64,000 nt of DNA, taken from the NCBI GenBank assembly GCA_030278955.1, contig JAOANR010000006.1, forward strand, positions 12,671,915-12,735,914. The letters run 5' to 3'. Origin of the DNA: Hygrophila difformis. Lineage: Eukaryota; Streptophyta; Magnoliopsida; Lamiales; Acanthaceae. Shown piece after piece: positions 24,781 to 37,681 of this stretch. Numbering within the stretch: the first letter of the stretch is position 1; every line of letters begins with the position of its first letter. Made by a program: the position numbers and the translations under genes. Under the pieces are notes generated by a model. The model was not told where the DNA came from. It worked only from the letters and a program-made list of their open reading frames with translations, and ran no database searches.

Positions 24781-26990
24781 AGATTTCCAGCACCCTTGGT
24801 AAATTCTTTCCAACTTTCTTTTGGTACATTGAAGTGTGGTGATTTTATTGAATTGGAGTTTCTGCAAATATCTTGAGCACTATGAATTGATAGTTGTGAG
24901 CAGTACTTACGTTGCACTTAACCGTTAATTGTGGAAATTCTATTAATTTCTTGTGAATTGATACTTTGAAAAAGGCAAAGGGCATACTTTTGGTTCATTG
25001 TTGATTGTGAGAAGTTGGTGCACTCTGGTGAATTGATAATTGTGAAAAGTGCATACTTGTGGGTTACTTTGTTTTGCAAGTGGTGGAATTGTTAATTGGA
25101 AAGGAATTTGCTTATGATGGTGTAATTGTTGTGGAAGTTAAAAAAAAAAAAGGGGGGGCATGTTCTTGTCAATTTTCTTTCACTACTTTTGAGTTTAAAA
25201 AGTTTAGAATCCATCATTAAGCTTGCAATTTGATGTTTTTGTCGAGAAATGATACTGCTTGGGAAGTTTTCTGTGTGCAGGGATTCAAAAATGTCAAGTA
25301 GTCATGTTAAAGCATTTCAACATTCCACCTTGCCGTGCCATCAAACCCCTCATGAGTTCCAGGGAAGTCCTTTTCTATTCACCTTTTAATACATTGAGGA
25401 CAATGTTGATTTTAGGTGTGGGGGAGGAACTATCTTTGCATTGCTTGCCATTTTCTGTTAAAAAAAAAAAATTTAAATTTAAAAAAATAATAATAATAAA
25501 AAAAAAATTTCAAGTTGTTTTATATGAATTTTTTTGTTTTATGTGAATTTTTTTGTGAATTTGATGTGAATAGGTAACTGAATTGAGTCTTGAGTTTTAA
25601 GTTGACAAATCTTTTGAGTATGATTGATGATTTCTGACATTGAACATGTGAAGCCAACTATTTTGTGAACCATGTGAGAATCTGAGCCTCTTTCCAAAAT
25701 GCTTGATTGTCTCTAAAAGAAAAATACACTTATCTCAAGCTTTTGGAAATTTCTTTCTTGTGTGAATTATGTGGTAATCATTTTGACATTCTAGAATTTG
25801 AATGATTATACATGTTGAACTTGCATTGATTGAATCCAATATTTTGAACATGATAAGGGCATTAGGATAAATCTTTTTAGCCTTCTTGTTGGCCTTAACC
25901 CATACTTTTATCCCCTAGTAAACCACTTTGAGCCTTTTATCCATTTTCTTTGTTTATATATAACCCTTAGCCTATTAAGCCTTTTCTTTTTGTCATACCA
26001 TTGCTTTCGAACCCTAGTGATTGAAGTACTTTCATAAGTCATTATGGTTGAATTTTTGTGTTGGTTGCGAAAAAAAAAAAAGCTTTGAAATTGTTCTCTT
26101 TTGGAATTCTCAAGGTTTTTTTGTTGGATTCTTGTAGTACTTGGTTAATTGTAAAAAAATGTTTGTATATACATATTCCCCTAAAAAAAATTAAAAAAAA
26201 ACAGCCCTTTAAAAAAATACAAGGGCAGTGGATGGATATAGCTTGACATGTGTTCCTCTGACCTCAGTGTTATGAACATAGAGTTGAAGTTCCGTCTGCA
26301 CTTTTCAGATTGTTGAATTCCTCTAATAAACATGTCTAAGCTATTGAAGCCCACGAAAAAAAAAAGAAAAGAAAAAAATAAAAAATAAAAAAATAAAAAA
26401 TAAAAGGGGATATATGTTTGGCAAGTTTTGTTTTTGTTTTGGTTTATTGCTTGAGAAATTTTGGGATTGTTTGGAAGTTGTATATAGATGATCCTTTTGG
26501 TTTGTTTATTTTAGAAAACCTTGGGAGGATAGAATAGAGGTAATCTTTGTTCTTTTGAACCTCTTGGTTTTGTTTTGGTTTGGCAACCATGATGTGCTAT
26601 GATGTTTTCTATGATGACTCTTTGGAAGTACTTGCATTCACTTTAGCCTTTCTATTTCCTTTTTCTTCCTACCCCAACCATAGCCCCGTTATTACCCTCT
26701 GTAAAAGACCCTTTGATTCTTAATGTTGGATAATATATCTTTGCATGGGAAATGTGATTTTCATTCAAGCCTATGGGATTGTCATTTTGATTTATCACTT
26801 GAGTGCTTATTTGTTCACCCACACTTGATATTGAGAGGAGTGCATACACTTTACCCATGGGGAGTTGTTGGCTTAATGTGTTTGATGTTGGATTAATTTG
26901 ATTGTACTTGAATGGACTTGTTGATTTTAAACTCTCTATGATTTAATTTGGTTTCTTTTGACTCTATGCTTGAGGGCAAGCATACTTTAG

Positions 26991-27003
26991 GTGTGGGGGA
27001 ATT
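26991..27003 (+). other. Polypurine tract of Athila/Tat-like element
   Basis: GTGTGGGGGAATT directly precedes the right LTR and fits the plus-strand primer. A second near-identical tract lies near 25413. Confidence 0.7.
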
Positions 27004-28426
27004 TGATAATGTGAATTTGTGCTTGATAATGATATATATTTTGGATGATTTTATGGTGGTTTTGGTACATCTTTACTCTTGTTGTGTTTGTTTTGTTGTT
27101 TGTAGGAAAATGGCATGGCAATGGAAAAATTTGAGCAAAGTGGAAAAGAAAGAAAGAGACATGCAACCATGACTTCCCTAGTCATGGCCATGACTAGGTA
27201 GAAGACCCAAGTCCATGGGCCCAAGCCATTACATAATTGAAGATAGGGACCATGCACAAGAGTAGGAGAAGAAAGAGAAGAAAAAGAACAAAAATAGGAG
27301 AAGAAAGAGAAGAAAAAGAACAAAAAATAGGAGAAGAAAAAGAAGGAAAAGAACAAAGAATGAAAGGGACACAACAACTAGAAGAAGAAAGAAAGAAGAG
27401 CAATAAAAAGAAAGAGACGGAAGGCTCACCACTAACAAGAAAAGAAAGGAGAAAGGAGAGAGGAAAGAAAGAAGAAAAGAAAGAGAGGAGGAAGAAAGAA
27501 GAAGAAGAAGAAAGAAGGAGAGGAGGCCAAATCAAGTTCTCATCTTTCATATTCACAATTTGGTTATATCTCTTCTTTACATTTGTTTTCTCTTCTATGG
27601 ATTTAGAGTAGTTTTTACATTTTCTCTAGTTTAAAGACTTGATTAAGAATGGCTTTTGGAATTTGTGAGATGAAGTAATTTGTGAACTATGAAACTTGAT
27701 GTTTGTTGATATTTATGCAATTTCTATGTTTAAGGTTTACTATTATTGAATTGGATGAATGTTTAGGGCCCAAATATTTGTCTAGTTTGATAATTGATTG
27801 CCAATTCAATTTGGGTATCCGTAATTGTACTTGAATTGAATAGGTGGTAACCGGGTTGATTAGTTCCTTCCCGGGGAATTGTATAATCGAATTGTGAATT
27901 ACTCCGCGTAGGTAGTAATTGGTTCGAATCAGGCTTTTCTAGATTATAATGCAATTGGACAACATCTTTTACGGGCGTACCTAGGAGTGTTAGTTTGATT
28001 AGGGGCAATTAACGGGCGTACCTTAATTGTCTAAACTGAAAGGAAAAGTTGGTTGTCTAAGCGGACCTGACAACTATAACTGGTTTATCAATTGGCACAA
28101 TGTTTATGCATCGATGATCTTATCCAAATGCCATTCCAAATCAATCTTTGAACTAGAGGTTTTTAATTCCAATACTTTGTTTTAAATTTATGTTCTTGAC
28201 CTCACTCATCATTTTCATAGTTTGTAGAATTACTTAGTTTTTAGTTCTTGTTATCATTTTATTGTTTTCAAAATACAAAACCCCCCTTTTAAATATTGTA
28301 TATATTATGAGAATGTGGTATTCCAATCCCTGAGGACTCGACCCTTGTCACTGCTATACTATATTCATTTTGTGCTTAGTGACACAGGAATTAAATTATC
28401 TTTTGCAGCTATACGACAAGCTGTCA
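27004..28426 (+). repeat. Right LTR of Athila/Tat-like element
   Basis: 1423 bp, nearly identical to the left LTR. Differences seen by eye include ACCTC/ACATC near 27068, GATGATG/GATGAAG near 27673, two in the ACGGGCGTAC area near 27968-27980, and one fewer C in the C-run near 28283. Confidence 0.93.
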
Positions 28427-30778
28427 CTTGTCCTTATACTCCTCAGCAGAATGGTAGGGCTGAGCGTAAGCATCGTCATATCACTGAGACTGGTCTTTCT
28501 ATGTTATTTCATTGTGGCGGTCCGGCCACTCTATGGTTTGATGCCTTCGCTACTGCGGTTTATGTTATTAATCGGTTGCCTTCTACTGTATTACATAACA
28601 AATCACCGTTTGAAATGTTGTTCCACAGTATTCCGGATTACTCTGTCTTCAAGCCCTTCGGTTGCAGGGTCTTCCCACTTCTCCGAGATTATGCTGCCCA
28701 CAAGCTTTCTCCTCGCAGCAGTCCTTGTATTTTCCTTGGTTACAGTAGTACTCACAAGGGTTTTCGTTGCTTCGATCCTGTTTCCGCCCGCATGTATGTC
28801 ACTCGTCATGCTCAATTTGATGAACGTATTTTCCCCTTCACTGGTACTTCTTCTCCATCAGCTCAGGACTTGCCCATTTCGAGCTTTCTGGATCCTATCT
28901 CTCCCGCCGACGTGATCGCCGCCCCCGTGTCCCGTCCAGCGCCATTGCATCCGGATCCCATGCTCTTTGATGAGCCTCCGGCTCTCCCTCCGCCTGGCCC
29001 AGCGCCTCCGGCCAGCCCGCTGCCTTCAGCGCCCGTTTCGCCAAGTCCGTGTCCCCTGGTCGCGCCGCCCGCTCCATTGCAGGCTCCTTCCGTGCCGCCT
29101 CCCCAGGCTTCCCGTCACAGTATGGTGACGCGTTCCAAAGCTGGCGTCTTCAAGCCTCGCTATCCTGTTGATTTGACTTACACTGCTCTACTTGGCTCCC
29201 TCACCACTGCCTCTGAGCCTAGAGGTTTTAAATCAGCTTCCAAGCATCCTCATTGGGTTGCCGCCATGCAAGAGGAGATCGACGCACTCTCGAAGAATCA
29301 GACATGGGACTTGGTCGCTCCACCCAAAGGCGCTAATATTGTTGGTTCCAAGTGGGTTTTCCGCACAAAGTATCGTTCTGATGGCTCTATTGAGCGTTAT
29401 AAGGCCCGGTTGGTTGCTCAGGGCTTCACTCAGATTCCCGGTTTGGACTTTCATCATACTTTTAGTCCGGTGGTGAAGGCTACTACTGTTCGTATTATCC
29501 TTGCTCTTGCTGTTCATCATCAATGGTCTTTACATCAATTGGATGTCAAGAACGCCTTCTTGAATGGCGTTCTCTCCAAGCCAGTCTACATGTCTCAGCC
29601 TCCTGGGTTTGTTGACTCCTCTCGTCCCACTCATGTGTGCCGCCTTAAGAAAGCCTTGTACGGTCTGCGACAGGCTCCTCTCGTTTGGTTTCAACGCTTT
29701 AGCACTTATTTGTTGAGTCTGGGTTTCCGTCAGTCTTATTCTGACCCGTCGTTATTTTATTTTAAGAAGGGATCTTCCCTCTTATATCTCCTTTTATATG
29801 TTGACGATATTATTCTTACAGGCAATGATCGTGGTCTTGTTCGGAGCTTTATTCAACGCACCCATTCTGAATTCGCCATTAAAGACCTTGGCAAACTGTC
29901 CTATTTTTTAGGGCTTGAGGTCTCTTATACTTCCGACGGTCTCTTCGTTGGTCAGTCCAAATATGCTCACGACATCTTGGAGCGCGCTTCCATGCTTGAG
30001 TGCAAGCCTGTGTCCACACCTCTTGCCGCCCGGAGCTCCTTGCAGCGTTCGGGGTCTTCTTTTGACGATCCCACTCTTTATCGTTCCTTGGTAGGTGCCT
30101 TGCAGTATCTTACAATCACTAGGCCTGATCTCTCTTACGCTGTCAACACGGTCAGTCAATTCCTTCATTCTCCAACTTGCGATCACTTTGATGCTGTCAA
30201 GCGTATCCTTCGTTATGTGAAAGGCACTATTCATTATGGTCTTAATTTCGCTCATCATCCTGAAAAGACCATTGTCGGCTACTCTGATGCTGATTGGGCG
30301 CGCTGTTTGGACACCCGTCGCTCGACTTACGGCTACTCCATTTTCTTTGGTGGTAATCTTGTTTCTTGGAGTGCTAAAAAGCAGCCCACTGTTGCTCGTT
30401 CCAGTTGTGAGTCCGAATACCTGCGCTTTAGCTAAAGCTGGCGAAGAAGTCATGTGGGTCTTCAATCTCCTCCAAGAGATTCATCAGTCTCCTCCGGCTC
30501 CTATCACTCTTCTGTGCGACAACAAGAGTGCGCTTTTTCTCAGTCAGAATCCCGTTGCCCACAAGCGCGCTAAGCATATTGATGTTGATTGTCATTTCAT
30601 TCGAGATCTCGTCTCTTCCGGCAGGGTTCTCACTCAATTCGTCCCTTCTCATCTTCAACTCGCCGATATTTTTACAAAGGCCTTACCGCAACCTGCTTTC
30701 GAGCTTTTGCGCACCAAGCTCTGCGTTTGCCTCCATCCCACGCAGCGCTTGACGGGGGGTGTTAAGGGAAAGATTTGA
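28427..30778 (+). pseudogene. Copia integrase end-reverse transcriptase-RNase H, 3' part
   Basis: Continues the copia frame to the right of the nested element. The integrase catalytic glutamate region (NGRAERKHRH) comes first, then a long Pro/Ser/Ala-rich linker. The reverse transcriptase follows (WDLVAPP, KARLVAQGF, LDVKNAFLNG, the active site LLYVDDIILTG, and DLGKLSYFLGLEV). RNase H starts at GYSDADWA. A one-base insertion near 30419-30422 shifts the frame and gives a premature TAA at 30433-30435. The rest of RNase H (ALAKAGEEVMWV, LLCDNKSAL, HIDVDCHFIRD, QLADIFTKAL) runs on in the next frame to 30778, overlapping the LTR start. Confidence 0.9.
30751..30759 (+). other. Polypurine tract of copia element
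   Basis: GACGGGGGG immediately precedes the right LTR start TGTTAAGG. Confidence 0.75.
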
Positions 30779-30938
30779 TTGTATATTTTCCATATCTGTG
30801 TTGATTTGTGTATCTCTGTAATTATGGGATTGATTGATTATCTCCCTTACTTCTCGGATATTTTGTAACCACTTACGTGTATATAATACAAGTCTCACAG
30901 TCATCACATTTAGTGATGATCATATAATTCCTCTCATA
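30760..30938 (+). repeat. Right LTR of copia element
   Basis: 179 bp, identical to the left LTR except one T/G difference near its 13th base. It is followed by the target duplication CACAC. Confidence 0.92.
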
Positions 30939-30943
30939 CACAC

Positions 30944-31330
30944 ACCAAATATTTCTAGCCAAGTATTCTATAGAAACAACATATAGATATAGTACACCAA
31001 CCAATTGATATATTTAAGATCATATAACCCGAGATATAAAAGTTGAAATCAATATCTTCAGAAACCAATTAATGGGAACAGACATATATAGGGTATTTTT
31101 TTTCCAAAATCACATAACATCACAAAGCAACAAACACATCAAATGAATGTATAGGACGACAATTTATTCAGGTGATCGGAACTGAAAATAAAATAAAATT
31201 CAGATGTTTATCCTCAGACCAGCTCAATTAAACGTATATGAAAAACACAACACAATTTGAACAATACAATTATAGAACAATCTTGAATCATCATCATCAT
31301 CATCATCATTTACTTGTCAACAATCCTTTA
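30944..31330. other. 3' flank of peroxidase copy 2
   Basis: AT-rich DNA downstream of the second peroxidase on its strand. It includes a short (ATC)n microsatellite near 31287-31310. No gene is seen. Confidence 0.5.
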
Positions 31331-32643
<1,313 letters not shown>

Positions 32644-32723
32644 ATTCTTGTCTTGGGTGATTTCTAATTATGCAATGGATTAGGGTTTTGGTGCTGCGTT
32701 GAAATTGAATTGAAGTGCACACA

Positions 32724-32735
32724 TGTATATATAGA
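32724..32735 (-). promoter_or_regulatory. TATA box of peroxidase copy 2
   Basis: CTATATATACATG on the minus strand lies about 85-90 bp upstream of the start codon. Confidence 0.6.
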
Positions 32736-33866
32736 GGCCAGGCACCAGGATTACTGGCATGGATTGGATTAGATGGACACAGGTATGACTTTGTCTTGTT
32801 TCGATAATCAAAATTGCTAGGTCAAACATGTAACCACTGTGAAATAGATAATCTGATGAAATTTTGAATTAGTCACAGAAAGTAACCTTTTGTAAGTTCC
32901 ACAAGAAATTTACTACGTACTTTTACAATTTCGCTTCCTGGTACATTAATTATAGAAAATTTCAAATTTTTATGTTACTATTTTTTCTTCATATATATGC
33001 TTCAATCATCCACGGCTTAGGTCACACGCCATAATTGTCTTAATACAATACTGGATTTGATGACTGCATAATTGCATGCATGAATGCATGCATACATACA
33101 TACATACTATTTGAGGATTTGAGATCAGTTGATCAGACTCAATTGGGAATAAAGATTTGGGGACAGATGAGCTGAAGCCTGAATGACCAGGCGAGCAAAG
33201 ATGGACGACTAGAAACCTGGCAAGAAAATATATGTAACCCAAGTTGGAATTCATCTGTGTCTTTTTGAAATTATTGGGAAAATAAAAAAAGAAAAAGAAT
33301 TAAAATACCAAATTCATTTTAAATAATAAAATATATTTTTAAAATCTCTTTCTAATTAATACACTAATAACATTTGAATGGGTCACAAATTTTGCCATAT
33401 TTGCTTATGCAAAAAGTTTAATTTTCTAGCTAATAATATATCTCCCAATTAGTATCCTTGCTTGGCTTAAATCATCATATGTTAGAAAAGATCAAAATCT
33501 ATCGAGATGTACATATATATATATGTATATACAAGCGCGCGTCAAAATGCAAATAATTTATAAGGAAAGGACCAAATCAGTTGGGCAGAAGCAGAGACAA
33601 ACGAATTGAAGTCGCCTATCTAACCTCACTAGCTAGCTACTATTTTTCTCTCATTAATATTAATAATATCTAGTGTAGTTAATATATACATTGCGTGCGT
33701 ATGTATATGTATGTGTGACTAATTAATTGCAACCAAAAAGAATAATAGAACAAAGAAAAATACTCAACTGATGTCTACACTGTAAACCGAGTAAATGGCC
33801 GGTGGACTGAGGCAGGTCGATGACCTTAATCGGCTCTATGACCAACTATACATTACTACAGCATAA
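32736..33866. other. Upstream region of peroxidase copy 2
   Basis: AT-rich, with a GCATGCATGAATGCATGCATACATAC-type simple repeat near 33073-33107. It is the probable control region of the peroxidase; no discrete element was recognised. Confidence 0.5.
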
Positions 33867-33876
33867 TAGTAAATAA

Positions 33877-34891
33877 CGAAAAAATGCCAAATAGGTCATT
33901 TTTCTTTTCTAAAAATTCAAATCAGTCATTTTTCTATTTTATTACCAAAACAGTCCGCTACAAATGCTAATTATGTCCAAATCAGTAACTTTTCCACTAA
34001 TTATGCTCTAATTGCTGACGTGATAAATGGTTTAAATTTAAACCTGACACGTGGACATAATATTAGTCCCCTTTTTTTATCTTTTACCAATTCAGTCATA
34101 AACTTTTATTTTGTTCTATTTAGTCATCTACCCAAATCAGTCATTTATATTAATTGCTCTCCAACCTTTCAAATTATTTCATACAGGCACAAAATCTTAA
34201 ATTTTTTATTACTACTAATCCATTTATCAAATAAATGCCAACATACTTCCGTAAATAAAATTAAACTCCAAACCTCATACATTAGGTTTGACTGCCTTGT
34301 TACCGGATTTTCCAAGAACCGGGTTTACGGACTCTCTCTAACCATCCGACGTAAACGATGGTTCTGATTTCCTTCAGCAACAATTATCACAATCATACTT
34401 TGTTTCCTACATTAAAATGTAGTAAATAATTTAATTTTAATTTTTGTGTAAATGATTTAATTTTAGTTTTTGGAAGGTTATGGATGTAGGAAGCATGGAC
34501 AATAAAACCTAATGCATGAGGTTTGGTGTTTAATTTTATTTACGGAAGTATGTTGGACATTTATTTAATGTTTTTGGCCTGAAATAAAATAATTTGAAAT
34601 GATGGAGGCCAATTAACATAAAAATGACTGATTTGGGTAGAGGACTAAATGGAACAAAATAAAAATTTAGGACTGAATTGGCAAAAGATAAAAGAAAAGG
34701 GACTAATATTATGTCCACGTGTCAGGTTTAAATTTTAACCCTTACCACATCGGTAATTAGAGCATAATTAGTGAACAAAGGACTAATTTGAACATAATTA
34801 GCATTTGTAGCGGACTGTTTTGGTAGTAAAATAGAAAAATGACTGATTTGAATTTTTGGAAAAGAAAAATGACCTATTTGACATTTTTTCC
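33877..34891. mobile_element. Fold-back (MULE-like) element with ~400-bp inverted arms
   Basis: The left arm 33877-34289 and right arm 34505-34891 are diverged inverted copies. The ends read GAAAAAATGCCAAATAGGTC on the left and, inverted, GAAAAAATGTCAAATAGGTC on the right. A 10-bp direct repeat TAGTAAATAA flanks the element (33867-33876 and 34892-34901), within the 9-11 bp range of Mutator-like elements. The 215-bp spacer (34290-34504) is not repeated. Its first ~80 bp is less AT-rich and could be captured sequence. No transposase is present. Confidence 0.85.
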
Positions 34892-35335
34892 TAGTAAATA
34901 ACAACAAAATGGGACCATGATATCATTTTATTGAAAATCTCTCCCAGTTTACAATAAATATAATTACTATTAAATGTTGGAAATAAATGGCTTTTTAAAG
35001 GTGTGAATGAGAGTGTATCCCAACTTGGATAGAGAAGGAAAAGTTTCCCTCTTTATATATGAATACACTTTATAGAGGTTTGAAGAAATAAATAATATTA
35101 TACTCCATGGGCTACGTGCGCGCAGGGGGGTGCAAATCCGAGCCCAAAAGGCTTGGCTCGTATGCAAGCGCGACCTGCGGACACGAATGCCGGACCAAAA
35201 AAGCCTTGGGCATCGCGGGCCCGATCAACCCGGTTTTTGCTTCTTTCAGCTTTAATTATTTTTATTTATTTCTTCGAATTTGAATGGAAGCGGCAGCATT
35301 CAAACGGAAAGTTGCAACCTTTGGTAGAGAGTTTC

Positions 35336-35456
35336 GAATTCAAACAGAGATGTGCGAATTCAAATGAAGAGCAACGAATTCAAACGGATGGATGCGTATT
35401 CAAACGAATGGATGCGTATTCAAAATGAATGGTTGCGTATTCAAACGAATGGATGC
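35336..35456 (+). repeat. 20-bp minisatellite in the solo LTR (6 units)
   Basis: Units begin at 35336, 35356, 35376, 35396, 35416 and 35437 with the form GTATTCAAACGAATGGATGC; one unit is 21 bp. The array lies just upstream of the LTR TATA box, where LTR enhancers usually sit. Confidence 0.85.
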
Positions 35457-35490
35457 GTCGTTTCATTGAAACAACACAACTCTCGGCCTT

Positions 35491-35499
35491 CTATAAATA
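35491..35499 (+). promoter_or_regulatory. TATA box of the solo LTR
   Basis: CTATAAATA directly downstream of the minisatellite; it could still drive transcription to the right. Confidence 0.55.
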
Positions 35500-35718
35500 A
35501 CCTACTGCCATGCTTCATTCATTCAATCAAAAAATCCAACACTCAAAGCATTCATAAAAATAGTTCTGGTTCGACGAAGAATCTATTGTATCCTGGGAAA
35601 CCGTTGCACCGATACGCGGGCAATACTGTTTTAAGGAAATCATTGCAATAACGATCCTCAGATTCGAACATCAATCACTGCGTATTCGAAGTTATTATCC
35701 CATTGTCGCTACATTAAA

Positions 35719-36804
35719 CACACACAACTAATGATATTACAGACCCGGCCCATTGAGATCTAGTTTGAAAATAGACCCTGATTAATTCGGTTCGAAACAA
35801 AATCTTATTAGTGATTAAGTGATTAATTAACCATCAAACATGAAGTTAATATTTTCATTAAACGCCTATAATTACTGAAAATATTTAGTGCTATGATCGA
35901 GCATCATTAGGCATGCATGATATTCAAATACTATTATACTCCTACTACTTATTTGATGTTTTTGTAATGTCTGTAATTCGAAATTTCAAAAGCAAAAATA
36001 TTTAACCAGAAATGGCTGTAGATTTGGTCTTGACTACCTTTATAATTTAATTAAGAGTGGTTAGTAGGTGATACAATATTAATTTATGAGCAATTTCATC
36101 TTATTTTAAATATTGTGGCATGCATGCTCGTCACATATAGCTACATATGTTTTAAAATATTAGGTGATCGTTTAAATTAAGATCATGTTAGATTTTCTTT
36201 TATATTTACTTAGTACAACCTGCATATCAGATGAAAAAGTCAGACAAACCATTAATTTTGAACATTATTTAGCAATATAAATATGTCCAGATCATAGGTT
36301 CTCCACAAGACACCTGCTTTCAACTAATTTAATTTATTTTTTTAAGAGAATAATTCGATTGAGTGTAATACTGAAATTGAATGTTATTATTCATTAACAC
36401 AATATATGCGTGTAATATTTTATTTTACTAAATAAAAATACTGTTTATATTTGAACAATTTTGAATGGTTAAAAAGACATTTAAAAAAAAAAATAAAAAT
36501 TAATGGTATACAATAAATGGTATACACTATACAGTATACAACAATTTTTATTATATATATACCCAAATTTAATATATTTGACAAAAAAAAATAAATAATT
36601 GGTATTCAATTCGAATGTTACAATCCTATATCTACCGACTACCATTGCATGAGGCTATATTATAATTAAAATTGCGTAGATGTAATGGGAGTTGCAACCA
36701 ATAAAATGGATATTATCAAATACCGATCAGAAAGGTTAGAAATGGATATTCTTCTGATCATTCTCAGCGGCCAGCGTCAACGGAAACTGGTAAGAAACGA
36801 CGAC
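35719..36804. other. AT-rich intergenic stretch
   Basis: No gene or element is supported. It contains a TGGTATACAATAAATGGTATACACTATACAGTATACA stretch near 36502-36540, a small cluster of GTATAC palindromes of unknown meaning. Confidence 0.5.
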
Positions 36805-36811
36805 AATAAAG

Positions 36812-36960
36812 TTTTTTTTTTTTTTAATTGAACAACCTAGCTAGGAATAGGTGGTGGGAGTTCATGCCACATAAATTACAAAAGATAAAAAATAGAAGCC
36901 TAATGAAAAATCGAACCCAACCTATAGATTGGGAGGCGGACGTCCCATCTCCACCCTACT
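36812..36960 (-). mobile_element. tRNA-derived SINE, diverged copy
   Basis: On the minus strand it shows a B-box GGGTTCGATT, the family body TGTGGCATGAACTCCCACCA and a terminal A-tract. The repeat AATAAAG(TT) at 36805-36811 and 36961-36967 flanks it as target duplication. It is more diverged than the copies at 15007 and 43617. Confidence 0.75.
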
Positions 36961-36969
36961 AATAAAGTT

Positions 36970-37681
36970 GATCAATGAGTTTAAGGGCATATATATAGCA
37001 TTAGAAATAAAAGTTTTATTCACCCAACTGAACATGTATGTTATTATAATTAGATCATTCTATAATATGTGCATTTCATTTATGTAAAGATAAACATTAT
37101 ACATTTATACTACCATCAATTAATTCAATATAATACTTACAATACCATTATAAAGAATACAGTAGAGTATTATCCAGAAGCACGAGTATAGACAATTAAT
37201 GGATTCTTGGGAAAAGTTGAGAATGGGCCGGGCCAGTTACCCGTCTGGGCTTGACCGCTTCCTACTTGTTTTTGGGCTTTCTGTACTCTAAGGATATTAA
37301 TTTTTTTTTTCTTTTGTTTTTTGTTTTGTGGTCTACCCATTTCTAATTCCAACGGACTTTGTTGTCTTTGTTTTGTGTCTTTTGTGGATGAATAATAAAT
37401 TCATCAAGGACGAACTGAACACTAATTTAGTTCTGAATAGATTACCCATAAATTTGGGTTGAAAGAAATGATTAAGTACGCAATAGGAACTATATAGTAT
37501 TTGGTAGGAAGAAATAGAATTAACCAATTTTATTCCATGGTGTTTGCATTTGAAAGTTATGACAACTACTAAAAAGGTTGGCATGAAGGACAGATTAAGT
37601 TGAGGGATAGGAATAGGATATTACCGTACGTCCCTTATTTATATTGATATTGATATGAATCTAGTCCAGTTGTTATAACTT
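36970..37681. other. Downstream region of the glycine-rich protein gene
   Basis: AT-rich, with a less AT-rich patch near 37200-37290 (GGGCCGGGCC). No coding sequence was recognised. Confidence 0.5.

Larger units (their letters stand above)
23476..26990 (+). other. Non-coding 3' interior of the Athila/Tat-like element
   Basis: About 3.5 kb between the gag-protease frame and the purine tract, where relatives may carry an env-like frame. None is found here. It includes (A)n/(AAT)n tracts, a tandem CATG motif set (23725-24170), a GC-rich block (24290-24780), and two copies of a TTTAGGTGTGGGGGA tract (near 25413 and at the right LTR boundary). Confidence 0.7.
19435..28426 (+). mobile_element. Athila/Tat-like Ty3 retrotransposon lacking pol, nested in copia
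   Basis: LTRs 19435-20858 and 27004-28426 (1424 and 1423 bp) are flanked by the duplication CTTGT (19430-19434 and 28427-28431). I count about four substitutions and one 1-bp indel between the LTRs, so the insertion is very recent. The primer-binding site is complementary to tRNA-Asp, as in Athila-type elements. One long open frame encodes gag and protease; reverse transcriptase, RNase H and the integrase core are missing. A block after the frame (GCGCTTCTTGGGAGGCAACC) is of the kind found just downstream of pol in related elements, which fits an internal pol deletion. The copy must have used proteins from a relative to transpose. Confidence 0.92.
17351..30938 (+). mobile_element. Ty1-copia retrotransposon, interrupted by a nested element
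   Basis: Matching 179-bp LTRs (17351-17529 and 30760-30938) differ at one position by eye. They are flanked by the 5-bp duplication CACAC (17346-17350 and 30939-30943). The primer-binding site TGGTATCAG follows the left LTR directly, and a G-rich purine tract precedes the right LTR. Domains run gag, protease, integrase, reverse transcriptase, RNase H, the copia order. The reverse-transcriptase region resembles the Ale/Retrofit lineage (tentative). Three lesions are visible: an in-frame TAG at 18904, the 9-kb insertion at 19435, and a frameshift near 30420. The copy is therefore dead, although its LTRs say it inserted recently. Confidence 0.93.
34975..35713 (+). mobile_element. Solo LTR
   Basis: A single 739-bp LTR starts TGTTGGAAATAAATGG and ends CGCTACA, flanked by the duplication TTAAA (34970-34974 and 35714-35718). 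It has a TATA box (CTATAAATAA at 35491) and a leader with CATTCATTCA. No internal region or second LTR is present, as expected after recombination between two LTRs. The ends fit a Ty1-copia-type LTR, but the lineage is not determined. Confidence 0.85.

Noticed and set aside
35719..36600. GTATAC palindrome cluster near 36502-36540 as a possible binding array
   Set aside because: Only three or four short copies in AT-rich DNA, compatible with chance.
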